Positions 43,497-54,273 of a stretch of 64,000 nt of DNA are shown piece by piece. Location: the NCBI RefSeq assembly GCF_023283535.1, contig NZ_JAKILT010000002.1:1-64000 (forward strand), given 5' to 3'. Source of the stretch: Shewanella sairae (GTDB lineage: Bacteria > Pseudomonadota > Gammaproteobacteria > Enterobacterales > Shewanellaceae). Below the pieces are notes generated by a model. That model saw only the letters and a list, made by a program, of their open reading frames with translations. It ran no database searches and was not told where the DNA came from. Each line of letters begins with the position of its first letter. The stretch's first letter is position 1. A program made the translations under genes and the position numbers.

Positions 43497-45005
43497 ATGG
43501 AGTTTAGCGTAAAGAGCGGCAGTCCAGAAAAACAACGCTCGGCTTGTATCGTCGTAGGAGTATACGAACCAAGACGCTTGTCCGGCATCGCCGAACAGTT
43601 GGATAAAATTAGCGAAGGCTACATAAGCAATTTACTTCGTCGTGGCGATTTGGAAGGTAAGCCAGGACAGATGTTATTACTGCACCATGTGCCAAATGTA
43701 CTAAGCGAACGTGTTTTGCTAGTGGGTTGCGGTAAAGAGCGCGAACTAGATGAGCGCCAATACAAGCAAATCATCACAAAGACAATCAACACCTTAAATG
43801 AAACAGGTTCTATGGAGGCTGTTTGCTTCCTAACTGAACTGCACGTTAAGGGTCGCGACACTTATTGGAAAGTGCGTGAAGCCGTTGAAACCACTCAAAA
43901 TAGCCTATACAGCTTCGACGCTTTAAAAACCCGTAAAGGTGAAACTCGTCGTCCACTGCGTAAACTGGTATTTAATGTACCGACTCGCCGTGAGCTAACT
44001 GTTGGCGAACGTGCTATTGAGCACGGTATGGCAGTTTCTTCTGGTATGCATCTGTGTCGTGATGTTGCCAATATGCCGCCAAATATCTGTAATCCTGCTT
44101 ATCTCGCATCACAAGCACGCCAAATTGCTGAAAATACTGAAAACCTAACGGTAACAACATTAGGTGAAGAGCAGATGGAAGCACTAGGTATGAACTCATA
44201 CCTTGCGGTTGGTCGTGGTAGCCACAATGAGTCAGTCATGACCATTATGGAGTACAAAGGCGCAGTCGATAACACTGAAAAGCCTATTGTACTAATTGGT
44301 AAAGGCCTAACGTTTGACTCTGGTGGTATTTCACTAAAACCTGGTGAAGCCATGGACGAAATGAAATATGACATGGGCGGCGCAGCCGGTGTTATTGGTG
44401 CGATGAAAGCATTATGCGAAATGCAACTACCAATCAATGTCATTGGTATTTTGGCTGGCTGTGAAAACATGCCGTCAAGTAATGCATATCGCCCAGGCGA
44501 CATCCTTACGACTATGTCTGGTCAAACTGTTGAAGTATTAAATACTGATGCTGAAGGCCGTCTAGTCTTATGTGATGTACTGACCTATGTTGAGCGCTTT
44601 GACCCAGAATTAGTTGTAGATACAGCAACCTTAACAGGTGCTTGTGTGATTGCGCTTGGTAAACACGCTTCAGGCTTATTCTCTGGTCATAACCCACTGG
44701 CACACGAGCTATTAAATGCCGGTGAGCAAAGTGGCGATCGCGCTTGGCGTATGCCGTTATGGGATGAGTATCAAGAGCACTTGGAAAGCCCATTTGCCGA
44801 TATGACAAACCTAGGTGGCCGTGCAGCTGGTTCTATCACAGCAGCTTGTTTCCTATCTCGCTTTGCTAAAAAGTATAACTGGGCGCATTTAGATGTGGCT
44901 GGTACAGCTTGGAACAGCGGTGCAAATAAAGGCTCTACAGGTCGTCCTGTTCCTTTACTAACCCAGTTCCTAATTAATCGAGCAGGTGTTGAGCAAGGCG
45001 AATAA
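43497..45005 (+). CDS. pepA: Leucyl aminopeptidase PepA
   Basis: A 502-residue M17 aminopeptidase that also works as a DNA-binding protein in E. coli. The catalytic signature [10 protein letters not shown] is exact. The metal-binding segments [17 protein letters not shown] and [12 protein letters not shown] are present. AGGAG precedes the ATG. Divergent from lptF; closes with a strong terminator. Confidence 0.97.
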   Translation: MEFSVKSGSPEKQRSACIVVGVYEPRRLSGIAEQLDKISEGYISNLLRRGDLEGKPGQMLLLHHVPNVLSERVLLVGCGKERELDERQYKQIITKTINTLNETGSMEAVCFLTELHVKGRDTYWKVREAVETTQNSLYSFDALKTRKGETRRPLRKLVFNVPTRRELTVGERAIEHGMAVSSGMHLCRDVANMPPNICNPAYLASQARQIAENTENLTVTTLGEEQMEALGMNSYLAVGRGSHNESVMTIMEYKGAVDNTEKPIVLIGKGLTFDSGGISLKPGEAMDEMKYDMGGAAGVIGAMKALCEMQLPINVIGILAGCENMPSSNAYRPGDILTTMSGQTVEVLNTDAEGRLVLCDVLTYVERFDPELVVDTATLTGACVIALGKHASGLFSGHNPLAHELLNAGEQSGDRAWRMPLWDEYQEHLESPFADMTNLGGRAAGSITAACFLSRFAKKYNWAHLDVAGTAWNSGANKGSTGRPVPLLTQFLINRAGVEQGE

Positions 45006-45025
45006 GCTTCGCCCCCATCAAACAG

Positions 45026-45056
45026 AAGGCTAAATCTAACGGGTTTAGCCTTTTTT
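45026..45056 (+). terminator. Rho-independent terminator of pepA
   Basis: AAGGCTAAA-TCTAACGG-GTTTAGCCTTTTTT; stable stem and T-run directly after pepA. Confidence 0.88.
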
Positions 45057-45366
45057 ATGGGCGTTACAGCAACTCACAATCAGAGATACTGTCTTCGCCC
45101 TAGATTTTGTCTAAAAAAAGTTCAAAACTGAGAACTAACTGACATTATATTTAGCACTAAATATCGACAGAAAAATATTTGAGTTTACAATACGCGCTTA
45201 TCTCACAGCTTCAGTTTTTAATCCCCTCATTTCGATAAAACACTGACCTCAGAAGTACTGATTAAATCAACGATTGGCCGCTAGTTCGGCGTAAATCAAT
45301 GTACCGCTACCTGTGTAACACACTTCAAGTTTACTAATGACTGTAAAACCCAATATAGGCTGTAAT
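45057..45366. other. Leader region of the hybrid kinase gene
   Basis: About 310 bp, AT-rich, with no defined -10/-35 pair or palindrome that I can support. It must contain the promoter of the kinase-EAL operon. ORF extension to 45337 lacks a ribosome site. Confidence 0.45.
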
Positions 45367-48300
45367 ATGCGTCAGGCACTATTGCTCATACTTTTAGTTT
45401 CTGTTTCTTTATCTATCAGTGCAAGCGACAAGACTAATGCCCCTTCTGCTATTGATAGCAATAACGTTATCAAAGTCGGCTACCCTGCATCCGATTGGCA
45501 GCCTTTCACCTATGTCAGTAAAGACAAAAAGGCGATCGGCCTTCTGCCTTCACTATTACAAGAGATCACCAAAAATGCGGGCTATGAGATTGACGTTGTT
45601 ATCTACCCGAGTTATGAACAAGTTCTAAGGGCTGTCAAACAGGGCGAGGTTGATATTGTCATGGGCGCGTCAAAAACCCCAGAGAGAACGACTTGGTTAA
45701 GCTTTAGCTCGTCGCTAATGCTTGTACCTAAGGCTGGTGTAACCTACCAAAAAGACAACTTTAATCTGCTTAATTTACAAGGCCAAGTCATCGCAACCGA
45801 AAAGGGCTTTGCAATTAATGAGCTGCTCAGGACCTATACTAGCCAAGTAAAAATCGCTAATTTTCTTGATAGTCAGCAAGCTTATAAGTCAGTGCTGAAC
45901 GGCACCACTGATGCGTATATCGGTAATGCCATTACCCTAGATTACATCCATACGCATCAAGATGAAGCCAATAATCTCAATATTCACCTGATTAGTAATA
46001 TGCCCTATGAAAGCCTGCACTTTGCAGGTCTACACAGCAATGAGGCGCTACTGAGTAAACTCGATGCAGCCCTAAAAGCGCTTCCAAGTGAAACGTTTGA
46101 TAAGTTATATGATGCTTGGTTAACCAGCTCACAGGTCAAATACATCTATCAACGACAAGGGTTAAATCTAACTGAGTCTGAACTTGATGCTATTAGGCAA
46201 AAAGAGGTGATACAAGTCCTTTACTCTGCTGACAACTATCCATTTGCCTTCACCAACAATGACGGCGAAATGGACGGTATGAGTGCAGATTTATTAGAGG
46301 TCATCAGCAACAAGCTTGGGGTTAAAATTGAAGCGACCGAGTTTCACGGTCAAAATATCGAAAAGTACTTCAGTGAAAATAGCTTTGAATTAATCCCTGC
46401 CTATACTTGTGAGCCGAATACAATAACGGCAGTACAGTGCGCTTCCGCTTATACGGAAGATCCTTGGATTGCAGTAGCCTCTACTAACTTAACTAAAGCA
46501 CAGCTAAAGAGTAGTAAAAAGGTCGCTGTGTTAAACAAGCATGCTCAACAGGTTAAAGCTGAAACTAACTTCCCTAATGCTGATGTAACCGTCTACAACT
46601 CAACTAAGCATCTCCTTAATGCCGTAATCGACGGCAAAGTTAACGTGGGGATTCTGCCACTTTCCATGTCCAGCGGCGTGATAAGTGAACGTTATTTCGG
46701 CCAGTTAAAAGTCATACCTAATCCACTTGAGCAACAAAACCGTTTTGTCAGCTTTGCGGTGAATCAAAATAACCCTGTTTTATTGTCGATATTAAATAAA
46801 GCGAAAAGCTCAATTGATGAGGATGAATTGCAAGCCATTGAGCATAAATGGAATGACATTAGTATCAACTCCGACTTTTCATTTGAAAAACTCCCTACTT
46901 GGCTATTCCTCATTTTTGGGGGTATTTCGACTGTTTTTTTCGTTATCGTTTACTCAAACCGAAAACTAAAAAATGAAATATCACAAAGACACAGTGTTGA
47001 AAAAGAGCTGCGCCTCGTCAACAGTAACTTTGGCGGCATCGTCGCTCAACTAATACGCTATGGTGATGATATAGACGATATTACTTGGAGCTATGTGAGC
47101 GCCAATATCGAAAAATATCTTGGACTGACCCCTGAACAACTCTACCAAAACCCATCTATATTGTTGGGCTTTTTACGTGAACATGCCGACAACTACGAAT
47201 TTTTACAGGACATTGAGGCATCTCGATTCTCAGACTCTTTATACACGACCCTCAAGCTAACTATTGCCGGCAAAACCTTATGGTTCCAGCTCACTGGCGT
47301 ATGCACTAAAGTCGATCGTAATAGGCATTGGACTTTCACCTTAGTTGATATTTCTCTGCTTAAAGAAAAGCAAGCAGAGCTTGATGAGGCACGACTCCAG
47401 GCAGAGGCTGCTACTGAGGCAAAATCACGATTCTTGGCTATGATGAGCCATGAAATCCGCACTCCTATTAGTGGTATTTTAAGCTTATTGGAACTGATGC
47501 CAGAGCATATCAATAATAAAGAGTTACAAGGGATCCATAAGAACCTAACGCATTCAGGCAGTAACTTACTCAACATTGTTAATGATGTTCTAGACTTCTC
47601 GAAAATTGAAGCCGGAAAATTAGAGTTAAACCCAGAAAGCCATAACCTAAGTGGCTTTATATGCGAACTCGTGCAGCCTCATATCGCTCATGTTGAACGA
47701 AAAGGACTCAAGTTTAGGCTTTGGCTAGATCCAAAGCTGGCTTATTCATTCACATTCGACAATTTGCGCTTAAAGCAAGTGCTAAACAATCTGCTTAATA
47801 ATGCGTCAAAATTTACAACTCAAGGTGAGATATGGCTATCTGTCGATTTACTCTCATCGACAGATAAACAGCAAACGATCAGCTTTGCTGTTACTGATAG
47901 CGGTATCGGTATCAATGAAGATTATATAAGCAAACTTTTTCTCCCCTTTGAGCAAGTGGATTTAAGCAGTGAGCGTCGCTTTAGTGGCACAGGACTTGGT
48001 TTATCTATATGTGAACAACTCATCAAACTAATGGGCGGCGAGATCTCAGTTTCCAGCACTTATGGTCACGGCAGTACTTTCAGGTTGAACCTTACTTTTG
48101 CCATTGCTGCAGTCGAAGTTCCCGCAGCCATTAATAAACGCTGCGGCATCATGCACTCAGATGAAAGTAACCTTGATATGCTCTCTGAATACCTTGCTAG
48201 CTGGGGCGGTACGCCATTTAATCTACAAGGAATTGAGCATAAAGCCGCGTTGGCAACATCAATTACCAAAGCCGATATCGACATACTTCTTATTGCTGAC

Positions 48301-49323
48301 ACTTGGTGTGAACAACACATGATTACAGCAACGTGGTTTAAGCGTAACTTCCCAGCCATTCAAGTTATCTTATTAAAAAATCAGAGTTTATTATCTCCAG
48401 TGCCAACCTCGCTGGGCTGGACGTTATCTATTAACCCTATTATTCCAGAGCAATTACTACACCTGATAACTAAACCTGAAGTGTTTGAAAGCCAATATAC
48501 AAACACACAAGATGACCACACATCGGGTTTAACGCGGGAGCAAGCTTTAGCGTCAAACAAACTCATTTTGGTAGCAGAAGACCATCCGATAAACCAAGAT
48601 GTTATTAGAATGCAGCTCAGTAAATTAGGCTATTTTGCAGATATTTTTGATAACGGAAAACAAGCATTAGCCGCATATAACGAAACGAAATATAGCCTTC
48701 TATTGACGGATTGCCATATGCCAGAATTAGATGGTTACGGCTTAGCCAGCGCGATTAGACAGCTAGAGTTAACGCAAGAAAAGCACCTGCCGATTATCGC
48801 ACTAACAGCTAATGCCATGTCGAATGAAAAGGACCGCTGTCACCAACTAGGTTTCGATGATTACCTGATAAAACCAGTCACATTAGCTAAGCTACAAAGT
48901 ATTCTTGATTGCTACTTGCAACCAGTCGGTAGCCAACTGCTTGCAAGTACAACAGAAAACGATGCAGTGACTCCTCACGGGCTAGACGAAACCACAGCCG
49001 TCATTAACATTGATGCTTTGCAAGCCAACTTTGGCGACTTAGCGCTTTGTATTAGCTTGCTCAATAAGTTCATTGTTACTAGCAATTTAGATCTTCAACA
49101 GTTGACCCTAGCCGTAAAACAGGCTGATTACCTTGCCGTGGCACTCTGTGCGCATAAACTAAAAGGGGCGTCAGGCGTTATTGAGTGTGAATCTTTGACT
49201 GAAAGCTGCGGTCATCTAGAAGCGGCTGCTACAGCACAGAACGCTGAAGCTGTTGAATATCAATTTATGCACATTCAACAATTACTGAGTAAGGTTTCTG
49301 AGCAGGTAAAGCAACTCAAATGA
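45367..49323 (+). CDS. BvgS/EvgS-like hybrid sensor histidine kinase with two periplasmic binding domains
   Basis: A 1318-residue phosphorelay sensor. Order: signal peptide (1-18); two SBP_bac_3 (Venus-flytrap) domains at about 30-260 and 275-500; membrane helix near 515 (WLFLIFGGISTVFFVIVY); PAS-like region; HisKA with MMSHEIRTP; HATPase with NNLLNNASKF, DSGIGI and GTGLGLS. Then comes a degenerate receiver (about 920-1040), a true receiver (VAEDHPINQD, LLTDCHMPELDGYG, KPVT) and an HPt domain (CAHKLKGASG). It overlaps the REC-EAL gene by ATGA, so that protein is the likely target. The start at 45367 gives a clean signal peptide, but the ribosome site is weak. The ligand is unknown. Confidence 0.92.
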   Translation: MRQALLLILLVSVSLSISASDKTNAPSAIDSNNVIKVGYPASDWQPFTYVSKDKKAIGLLPSLLQEITKNAGYEIDVVIYPSYEQVLRAVKQGEVDIVMGASKTPERTTWLSFSSSLMLVPKAGVTYQKDNFNLLNLQGQVIATEKGFAINELLRTYTSQVKIANFLDSQQAYKSVLNGTTDAYIGNAITLDYIHTHQDEANNLNIHLISNMPYESLHFAGLHSNEALLSKLDAALKALPSETFDKLYDAWLTSSQVKYIYQRQGLNLTESELDAIRQKEVIQVLYSADNYPFAFTNNDGEMDGMSADLLEVISNKLGVKIEATEFHGQNIEKYFSENSFELIPAYTCEPNTITAVQCASAYTEDPWIAVASTNLTKAQLKSSKKVAVLNKHAQQVKAETNFPNADVTVYNSTKHLLNAVIDGKVNVGILPLSMSSGVISERYFGQLKVIPNPLEQQNRFVSFAVNQNNPVLLSILNKAKSSIDEDELQAIEHKWNDISINSDFSFEKLPTWLFLIFGGISTVFFVIVYSNRKLKNEISQRHSVEKELRLVNSNFGGIVAQLIRYGDDIDDITWSYVSANIEKYLGLTPEQLYQNPSILLGFLREHADNYEFLQDIEASRFSDSLYTTLKLTIAGKTLWFQLTGVCTKVDRNRHWTFTLVDISLLKEKQAELDEARLQAEAATEAKSRFLAMMSHEIRTPISGILSLLELMPEHINNKELQGIHKNLTHSGSNLLNIVNDVLDFSKIEAGKLELNPESHNLSGFICELVQPHIAHVERKGLKFRLWLDPKLAYSFTFDNLRLKQVLNNLLNNASKFTTQGEIWLSVDLLSSTDKQQTISFAVTDSGIGINEDYISKLFLPFEQVDLSSERRFSGTGLGLSICEQLIKLMGGEISVSSTYGHGSTFRLNLTFAIAAVEVPAAINKRCGIMHSDESNLDMLSEYLASWGGTPFNLQGIEHKAALATSITKADIDILLIADTWCEQHMITATWFKRNFPAIQVILLKNQSLLSPVPTSLGWTLSINPIIPEQLLHLITKPEVFESQYTNTQDDHTSGLTREQALASNKLILVAEDHPINQDVIRMQLSKLGYFADIFDNGKQALAAYNETKYSLLLTDCHMPELDGYGLASAIRQLELTQEKHLPIIALTANAMSNEKDRCHQLGFDDYLIKPVTLAKLQSILDCYLQPVGSQLLASTTENDAVTPHGLDETTAVINIDALQANFGDLALCISLLNKFIVTSNLDLQQLTLAVKQADYLAVALCAHKLKGASGVIECESLTESCGHLEAAATAQNAEAVEYQFMHIQQLLSKVSEQVKQLK

Positions 49324-50537
49324 AAATTCTATTGATTGAAGATCATGAATTCCAACGAGCCGCGATGCAAATGCAACTTGAACGCATCACCGCAGCCAAG
49401 ATCTCACAAGTAAAAACAGCAAGTTCAGGCATAGAAGCCCTAGAGATAATGGCAAGCTTTAAGCCTGATGTATTGCTATGCGATCTCAAGATGCCCGAGA
49501 TGGATGGCATCACCTTTTTGCGGCATATCAGTGAACAACCTTTTTTGGGCTCAATTATTATTACCAGTGCGAGTAGCCAACTGGTATTAGATAGCGTACA
49601 AAAAATGTGTGCGAGTTATCAGCTGAACGTAATAGGTGCGATAAGCAAACCTGTTAAAAGTGACACGCTAAACGCGCTTTTAGGTACCGCTTACCGAGAG
49701 AGCCTTACTCCTTCTAATCAATATGGTCGCAGTGATTTAACCCGCACCAATTTCACTGAAAGTGAGTTAGAACAAGCCCTAAATCAAGGCTGGATAAAAC
49801 CCTACTTCCAACCTCTGGTCTCATTAGAGACTGCACACTGGATATCTTGTGAGGCACTAATTCGCTTCGAGCACCCGCTACTTGGTATTTTACCACCGGC
49901 TAGTTTTTTGCCTTTACTAGGCACAATGCAAAAAGATGCTGAATTGGCACTACTCAGCATTAACTACATAATACAAGCGCAGCAGTTTTTAGCTGGCCGA
50001 GCCGTTGCGGTAAACATTACACCTACAACCCTGATGCATAATCATTTCGTTGATAGCGTGCTGGCAATTGCAGCAGATCACCCTCTGCTAAATAAACAAA
50101 TTTACTTTGAAATCACCGAAACTGACGCGTTAGAAAATACAGCTAAAGCACTTGAGTCAGCATCGCGTTTATCTATGTACGGCTTTAAGTTATCGATAGA
50201 TGATTTTGGTACAGGTTACTCATCTTTATCTTTACTTGATGCTCTACCATTTGATTCACTAAAAATAGACATGAGCTTTGTTAGAGAGATACTACAAAGT
50301 AAAACCGCGGCAGCTATCGTAGAAGCCTGCCTCCTGCTTAGTCGCCGTTTAGAACTAAACTGCGTAGCAGAAGGTGTTGAAAGTAAAGAACTTTGGCAAC
50401 AACTCCAATCCTTTGCTTGCCCTCTTGCCCAAGGTTACTATATCGCAGCACCTATGCCTGTTGAGCGCTTAACTGATTGGCACAAAAACTGGAAACTTAA
50501 GGCTGAAAAGCATCAGCTTTCAATCAAACAGGGTTAA
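49320..50537 (+). CDS. Response regulator with EAL (c-di-GMP phosphodiesterase) output
   Basis: A 405-residue protein. The receiver domain (residues 1-125) has acidic residues in LLIEDHEF, phospho-acceptor Asp in LLCDLKMPEMDG, and Lys in GAISKP. The EAL domain (about 145-395) keeps the catalytic set: EALIRFEHP, VNITPTTL, EITETDALEN, IDDFGTGYSS, VAEGVES and AQGYYIA. It should be an active c-di-GMP hydrolase. The 4-bp overlap with the hybrid kinase predicts a dedicated phosphorelay that sets c-di-GMP in response to a periplasmic ligand. Confidence 0.93.
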   Translation: MKILLIEDHEFQRAAMQMQLERITAAKISQVKTASSGIEALEIMASFKPDVLLCDLKMPEMDGITFLRHISEQPFLGSIIITSASSQLVLDSVQKMCASYQLNVIGAISKPVKSDTLNALLGTAYRESLTPSNQYGRSDLTRTNFTESELEQALNQGWIKPYFQPLVSLETAHWISCEALIRFEHPLLGILPPASFLPLLGTMQKDAELALLSINYIIQAQQFLAGRAVAVNITPTTLMHNHFVDSVLAIAADHPLLNKQIYFEITETDALENTAKALESASRLSMYGFKLSIDDFGTGYSSLSLLDALPFDSLKIDMSFVREILQSKTAAAIVEACLLLSRRLELNCVAEGVESKELWQQLQSFACPLAQGYYIAAPMPVERLTDWHKNWKLKAEKHQLSIKQG

Positions 50538-50549
50538 CCGACTCCACTA

Positions 50550-50579
50550 AACGCCCCACTCACAACACTATGGGGCGTA
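50550..50579 (+). terminator. Hairpin after the kinase-EAL operon
   Basis: ACGCCCCA and TGGGGCGT form an 8-bp perfect stem; only a short T-poor tail follows, so it is a possible rather than clear terminator. Confidence 0.5.
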
Positions 50580-50742
50580 CGTTGATATTCCCAAACCAAT
50601 ATCTAAGCGACATCTTTAGCTGCAGTTTGTGCAGCACTAACAATATTTTTCGACTAAAGTTAAGTCAGTATTCAAAATGGAGTTTATACCAGCATCTTTT
50701 CATAAATCCCGTATTCATTAGTCACTAAAGGAATAGTAAATT

Positions 50743-52911
50743 GTGAATCAAATATGCCATAAGCGCCTTGAAGCTAGCCAATACACAGAAGTCATAGACT
50801 TACTGTCAAACCCTATCGCTATTATTGACTCGGCAGGCGTAATACAGGTCGTCAATAACAGCTGGAAAGACTTTGTGTGCTTTAAGCGATTCAATATTAA
50901 TGATTGGGTTGGCATAGACTACCTAAAATTACATCAACAAGAAGCCATTGACGGCAATAGCGATGAAACCAGTATCACACGGACTTTAGAAGTGATGCTC
51001 AATCAAGAGCTTGATTTTGTTAAAATTGAGTATCGCTGCGAAGAAAAAGATTGTAATCACTTCTTTCAGCTATCCGCCAATAAAATTCAGATTGATAGCG
51101 CTAACTACGTAATGCTGAGCCATGAAGAAGTCCTCGCTAAAGAAGAACTGATAAAAAGCCAACAACGCTTATCTATCGCTGCTGATGCAGCCCAAATAGG
51201 TATCTGGGATTACGACTTAAAAACCCAGTCACTGCACTGGGATAACTGGATGTACAAGATTTACGGTATTTGTCCTAATGAAACCCAAGCAGCCTATAAA
51301 ATTTGGGAAAAAAGCGTTCACCCAGAAGATCTCGCCCAAGCCGTTAACGACTTCAATAAAGCGGTCAGCACTGGTGAAAATTTTGATAGTGAATTCCGCA
51401 TTATTAGAGGTGACGGTGAAATCAGAAATATTCAAGCATCAGCTAAAGTCATTACCGATAACCAAAATATTGCTATCCGTTTAGTCGGCTCTAATATCGA
51501 TATCACTCAAAGTAAGATGTCCGAAAATAAAATCTACGAGCTGGCATATTTTGACCACCTCACTAAGCTACCTAATCGACGCCTGCTTAAAGATAGGCTT
51601 AGCCAATCTTTGGTATTAAACCGAAAATTAAAGTCTTTTGCCTGCCTGCTCTTTGTCGATATAGACTATTTTAAAGCGGTCAATGATTTGAATGATCATA
51701 ACGTAGGCGATCATGTACTTATTGCGCTCGCAAATAGAATCAGCTTGAGCTTAGACCCTGAAGCCACTGCCTGCCGGCTTGGTGGTGACAAATTTATGGT
51801 GTTTCTCCCTCATATTTCCAACGACAAAATTCAAGCGATGCAACAGGGGAAATCCATTGCCAGAAAACTGATGCAGAAAATTCAGCAACCACTGGCAGTC
51901 AATGAGGTAACTTTTAAACTGACTGCAAGTATTGGTATGACTCTGTTTAACGAGCAAGCCGTTTGTATTGAAGACTTAATCAAACAAGCAGAGCTCGCCA
52001 TGTACAAAGTAAAAGAATCGGGTCGCAATAATATTAGTTTCTACGATCCACAAATGCAGATAGAAATCTTACAACGTAAACAAATGGAAAGTGATTTAGA
52101 ACACGCCATTATTAATGATGAATTTAGCCTCTTTTATCAAGCACAAGTATCAAATAATAATGGTGTGATAGGTGCCGAAGCCCTTTTGCGTTGGTTTCAT
52201 CCTAAACAAGGCATTATCTATCCAGATAACTTTATTCCGCAGTTAGAGGAGACTGGACTTATCATCCCTGTGGGAGAAAAAATCCTTCATGACGGCTGCC
52301 AAAAACTGCAACTTTGGGCGAATATTCCTGAGTTTAGCCAATTAACGCTATCGATAAACGTAAGTGCGGTACAGCTGCTACATGAAGGCTTTAGCGATTA
52401 TATAAAGCAGTTGGTGGCTCGTTTTGAGATTAAGCCTGGTAGGTTAAAACTAGAAATCACTGAGAGCATATTTATTGAAAATATCGATGCGACTATTGCG
52501 GTAATGAATGAGCTTGCAAACTATGGGGTGCTGTTCTCACTCGATGATTTTGGTACCGGTTTCTCATCGCTTTGTTACTTAAAATCACTTCCCCTTGCTC
52601 AACTCAAAATTGATAAATCTTTTGTTAAAGACCTACTCGAGGATGAAAGTGATATTGCTATATCTAAAACGATTGTTAATCTTGCCAATAGCTTAAAGTT
52701 CAATGTCATTGCCGAAGGCGTGGAATCCGCTGAACAACAGGCATTGCTGCAGCAAATTGGTTGCAACAATTATCAAGGCTATTATTTTCATCGGCCTGCA
52801 GAAGCCCATGAGTTTGAAGCTTTTACACTAGACTACAACAGCCATAAAGTTTCAGACCAAAGCCAGGAAGATGGACTAGGACTAGCCCATCATTCAAAGT
52901 TAACAGCGTAA
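50743..52911 (+). CDS. PAS-GGDEF-EAL protein with GGDKF motif
   Basis: A 722-residue cytoplasmic signalling protein without membrane helices. Two PAS-like regions (about 15-125 and 140-255, the latter IWDYDLKTQSLHWDNWMYKIYG) precede a GGDEF domain whose motif reads LGGDKF, with Lys for the catalytic Glu, so it is probably not an active cyclase. The EAL domain has EALLRWFHP, INVSAVQLL, EITESIFIEN, LDDFGTGFSS, IAEGVES and GYYFHRP, so phosphodiesterase activity is likely. Start codon is GTG with AAGGA upstream. It follows the REC-EAL gene by about 200 bp and is separately transcribed. Confidence 0.92.
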   Translation: MNQICHKRLEASQYTEVIDLLSNPIAIIDSAGVIQVVNNSWKDFVCFKRFNINDWVGIDYLKLHQQEAIDGNSDETSITRTLEVMLNQELDFVKIEYRCEEKDCNHFFQLSANKIQIDSANYVMLSHEEVLAKEELIKSQQRLSIAADAAQIGIWDYDLKTQSLHWDNWMYKIYGICPNETQAAYKIWEKSVHPEDLAQAVNDFNKAVSTGENFDSEFRIIRGDGEIRNIQASAKVITDNQNIAIRLVGSNIDITQSKMSENKIYELAYFDHLTKLPNRRLLKDRLSQSLVLNRKLKSFACLLFVDIDYFKAVNDLNDHNVGDHVLIALANRISLSLDPEATACRLGGDKFMVFLPHISNDKIQAMQQGKSIARKLMQKIQQPLAVNEVTFKLTASIGMTLFNEQAVCIEDLIKQAELAMYKVKESGRNNISFYDPQMQIEILQRKQMESDLEHAIINDEFSLFYQAQVSNNNGVIGAEALLRWFHPKQGIIYPDNFIPQLEETGLIIPVGEKILHDGCQKLQLWANIPEFSQLTLSINVSAVQLLHEGFSDYIKQLVARFEIKPGRLKLEITESIFIENIDATIAVMNELANYGVLFSLDDFGTGFSSLCYLKSLPLAQLKIDKSFVKDLLEDESDIAISKTIVNLANSLKFNVIAEGVESAEQQALLQQIGCNNYQGYYFHRPAEAHEFEAFTLDYNSHKVSDQSQEDGLGLAHHSKLTA

Positions 52912-52950
52912 ACGAAACACCTCAACGCACTAGTATGATTGAAAGTAATG

Positions 52951-54273
52951 CTAGCTTTTAATTTCTAATACTTCTGGTACTTGCTGCTCATCAATACGGG
53001 TAACAAGCAACTGATCGACTTTGTAGCTATCAACGTCAACCACTTCAAACTTGTACCCAGCATGAATCACGGAGTCGGTACATTTAGGAATTTTACGCAA
53101 CATAAACATCATAAAACCAGCGATGGTTTCATAGTTATGATTTTGCGGAAACTCTTCAATATCAAGTGCACGCATCACATCAATAATCGGTGTTACACCA
53201 TCCATTAACCAGGAGCGTTCGTCACGAGCAATAATCTGCTCTTCACTCTCAGGCAACGACCAAGCCCCCATCACCGCATCTTGCAGATCTTTAGCGGTAA
53301 CAACGCCGACAACAAGCGAGTATTCATTCATAACAATTGCAAAGTCAGCACGACTATTTTTAAAGTAATCCATCGACTCTGAAAGGCTCAAAGTATCGGG
53401 AATAATAAAGCAATTGGTAACAAGGTTTTTATCTTTAAGGCTAATCTTTTCGCCATTAATCAAGTAAATCAGTAGCTTTTTGGCATTAACAATACCCACT
53501 ACAGTGTCTAACTGTTCATCACACACAAGAAAGTTTGAATGTGGTTGCTCCGCAATTTTAGTTTTGATCTCATCCTCACTATCTTGTAGTAAAAAATAAG
53601 CCAAACTTTCACGAGCAGTCATAGCAGCGGTAACTGGAATGGTTTGCATCTCAAACACTTTTTCCATCATCAGTTGATCGCCTTTATCAAGTACGCCAGC
53701 CTCAGCGCCAGCATCCATCACCGCATAAATATCATCAGAGGTGACGGCATCATTGCGCGCAGTTTGTACTTGAAACACACGAAACACAAAGTTGGCTGAA
53801 CCATTAAAAAACCACACCAGTGGCTTTAATACGACAATGCAAACCATCATAGGACCGACAAAGGTCATGGCGACTTTTTCAGGAAAGGCCATTGCTAAAC
53901 GCTTAGGGATAAGGTCAGCAATTAAAATAAATAAGCTAGTCACTAAAGCAAATGATAATAAGAAACTGGTTTTATCGAGCCAAGGGCCCTCTAGCCATGA
54001 AGATAAAAAGGCATGAATATGTGGTGTAAATGCTGACTCACCCACTATACCGCCCATAATCGCAACGGCGTTTAAGCCTATTTGCACCACAGTAAAGAAG
54101 TTACCTGGCTGCTCTTGTAGCAAAAGCACTTTATCGGCGCGAATATCACCTTCACTCGATAATTGGCGCAAACGAATTTTACGGCCAGCCGCGAGCGCAA
54201 TTTCCGACATAGAGAAAAAACAACTGACTCCGATGAGGAGTAATATAATGACAGCATTATCAAAGAAGCTCAT
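52951..54273 (-). CDS. Hemolysin-family CNNM/CorC-type membrane protein
   Basis: A 440-residue protein: DUF21 (CNNM) membrane domain with about four helices (residues 1-190, beginning FFDNAVIILLLIGVSCFFSMSEIALAAGRK), a CBS pair (about 210-335, NFLVCDEQLDTVVGIVNAKKLL) and a C-terminal CorC_HlyC domain (about 355-435). Family members are linked with Mg2+/Co2+ export and membrane homeostasis; the hemolysin name is historical. The preceding plus-strand gene converges on it. Confidence 0.92.
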   Translation of the reverse strand: MSFFDNAVIILLLIGVSCFFSMSEIALAAGRKIRLRQLSSEGDIRADKVLLLQEQPGNFFTVVQIGLNAVAIMGGIVGESAFTPHIHAFLSSWLEGPWLDKTSFLLSFALVTSLFILIADLIPKRLAMAFPEKVAMTFVGPMMVCIVVLKPLVWFFNGSANFVFRVFQVQTARNDAVTSDDIYAVMDAGAEAGVLDKGDQLMMEKVFEMQTIPVTAAMTARESLAYFLLQDSEDEIKTKIAEQPHSNFLVCDEQLDTVVGIVNAKKLLIYLINGEKISLKDKNLVTNCFIIPDTLSLSESMDYFKNSRADFAIVMNEYSLVVGVVTAKDLQDAVMGAWSLPESEEQIIARDERSWLMDGVTPIIDVMRALDIEEFPQNHNYETIAGFMMFMLRKIPKCTDSVIHAGYKFEVVDVDSYKVDQLLVTRIDEQQVPEVLEIKS

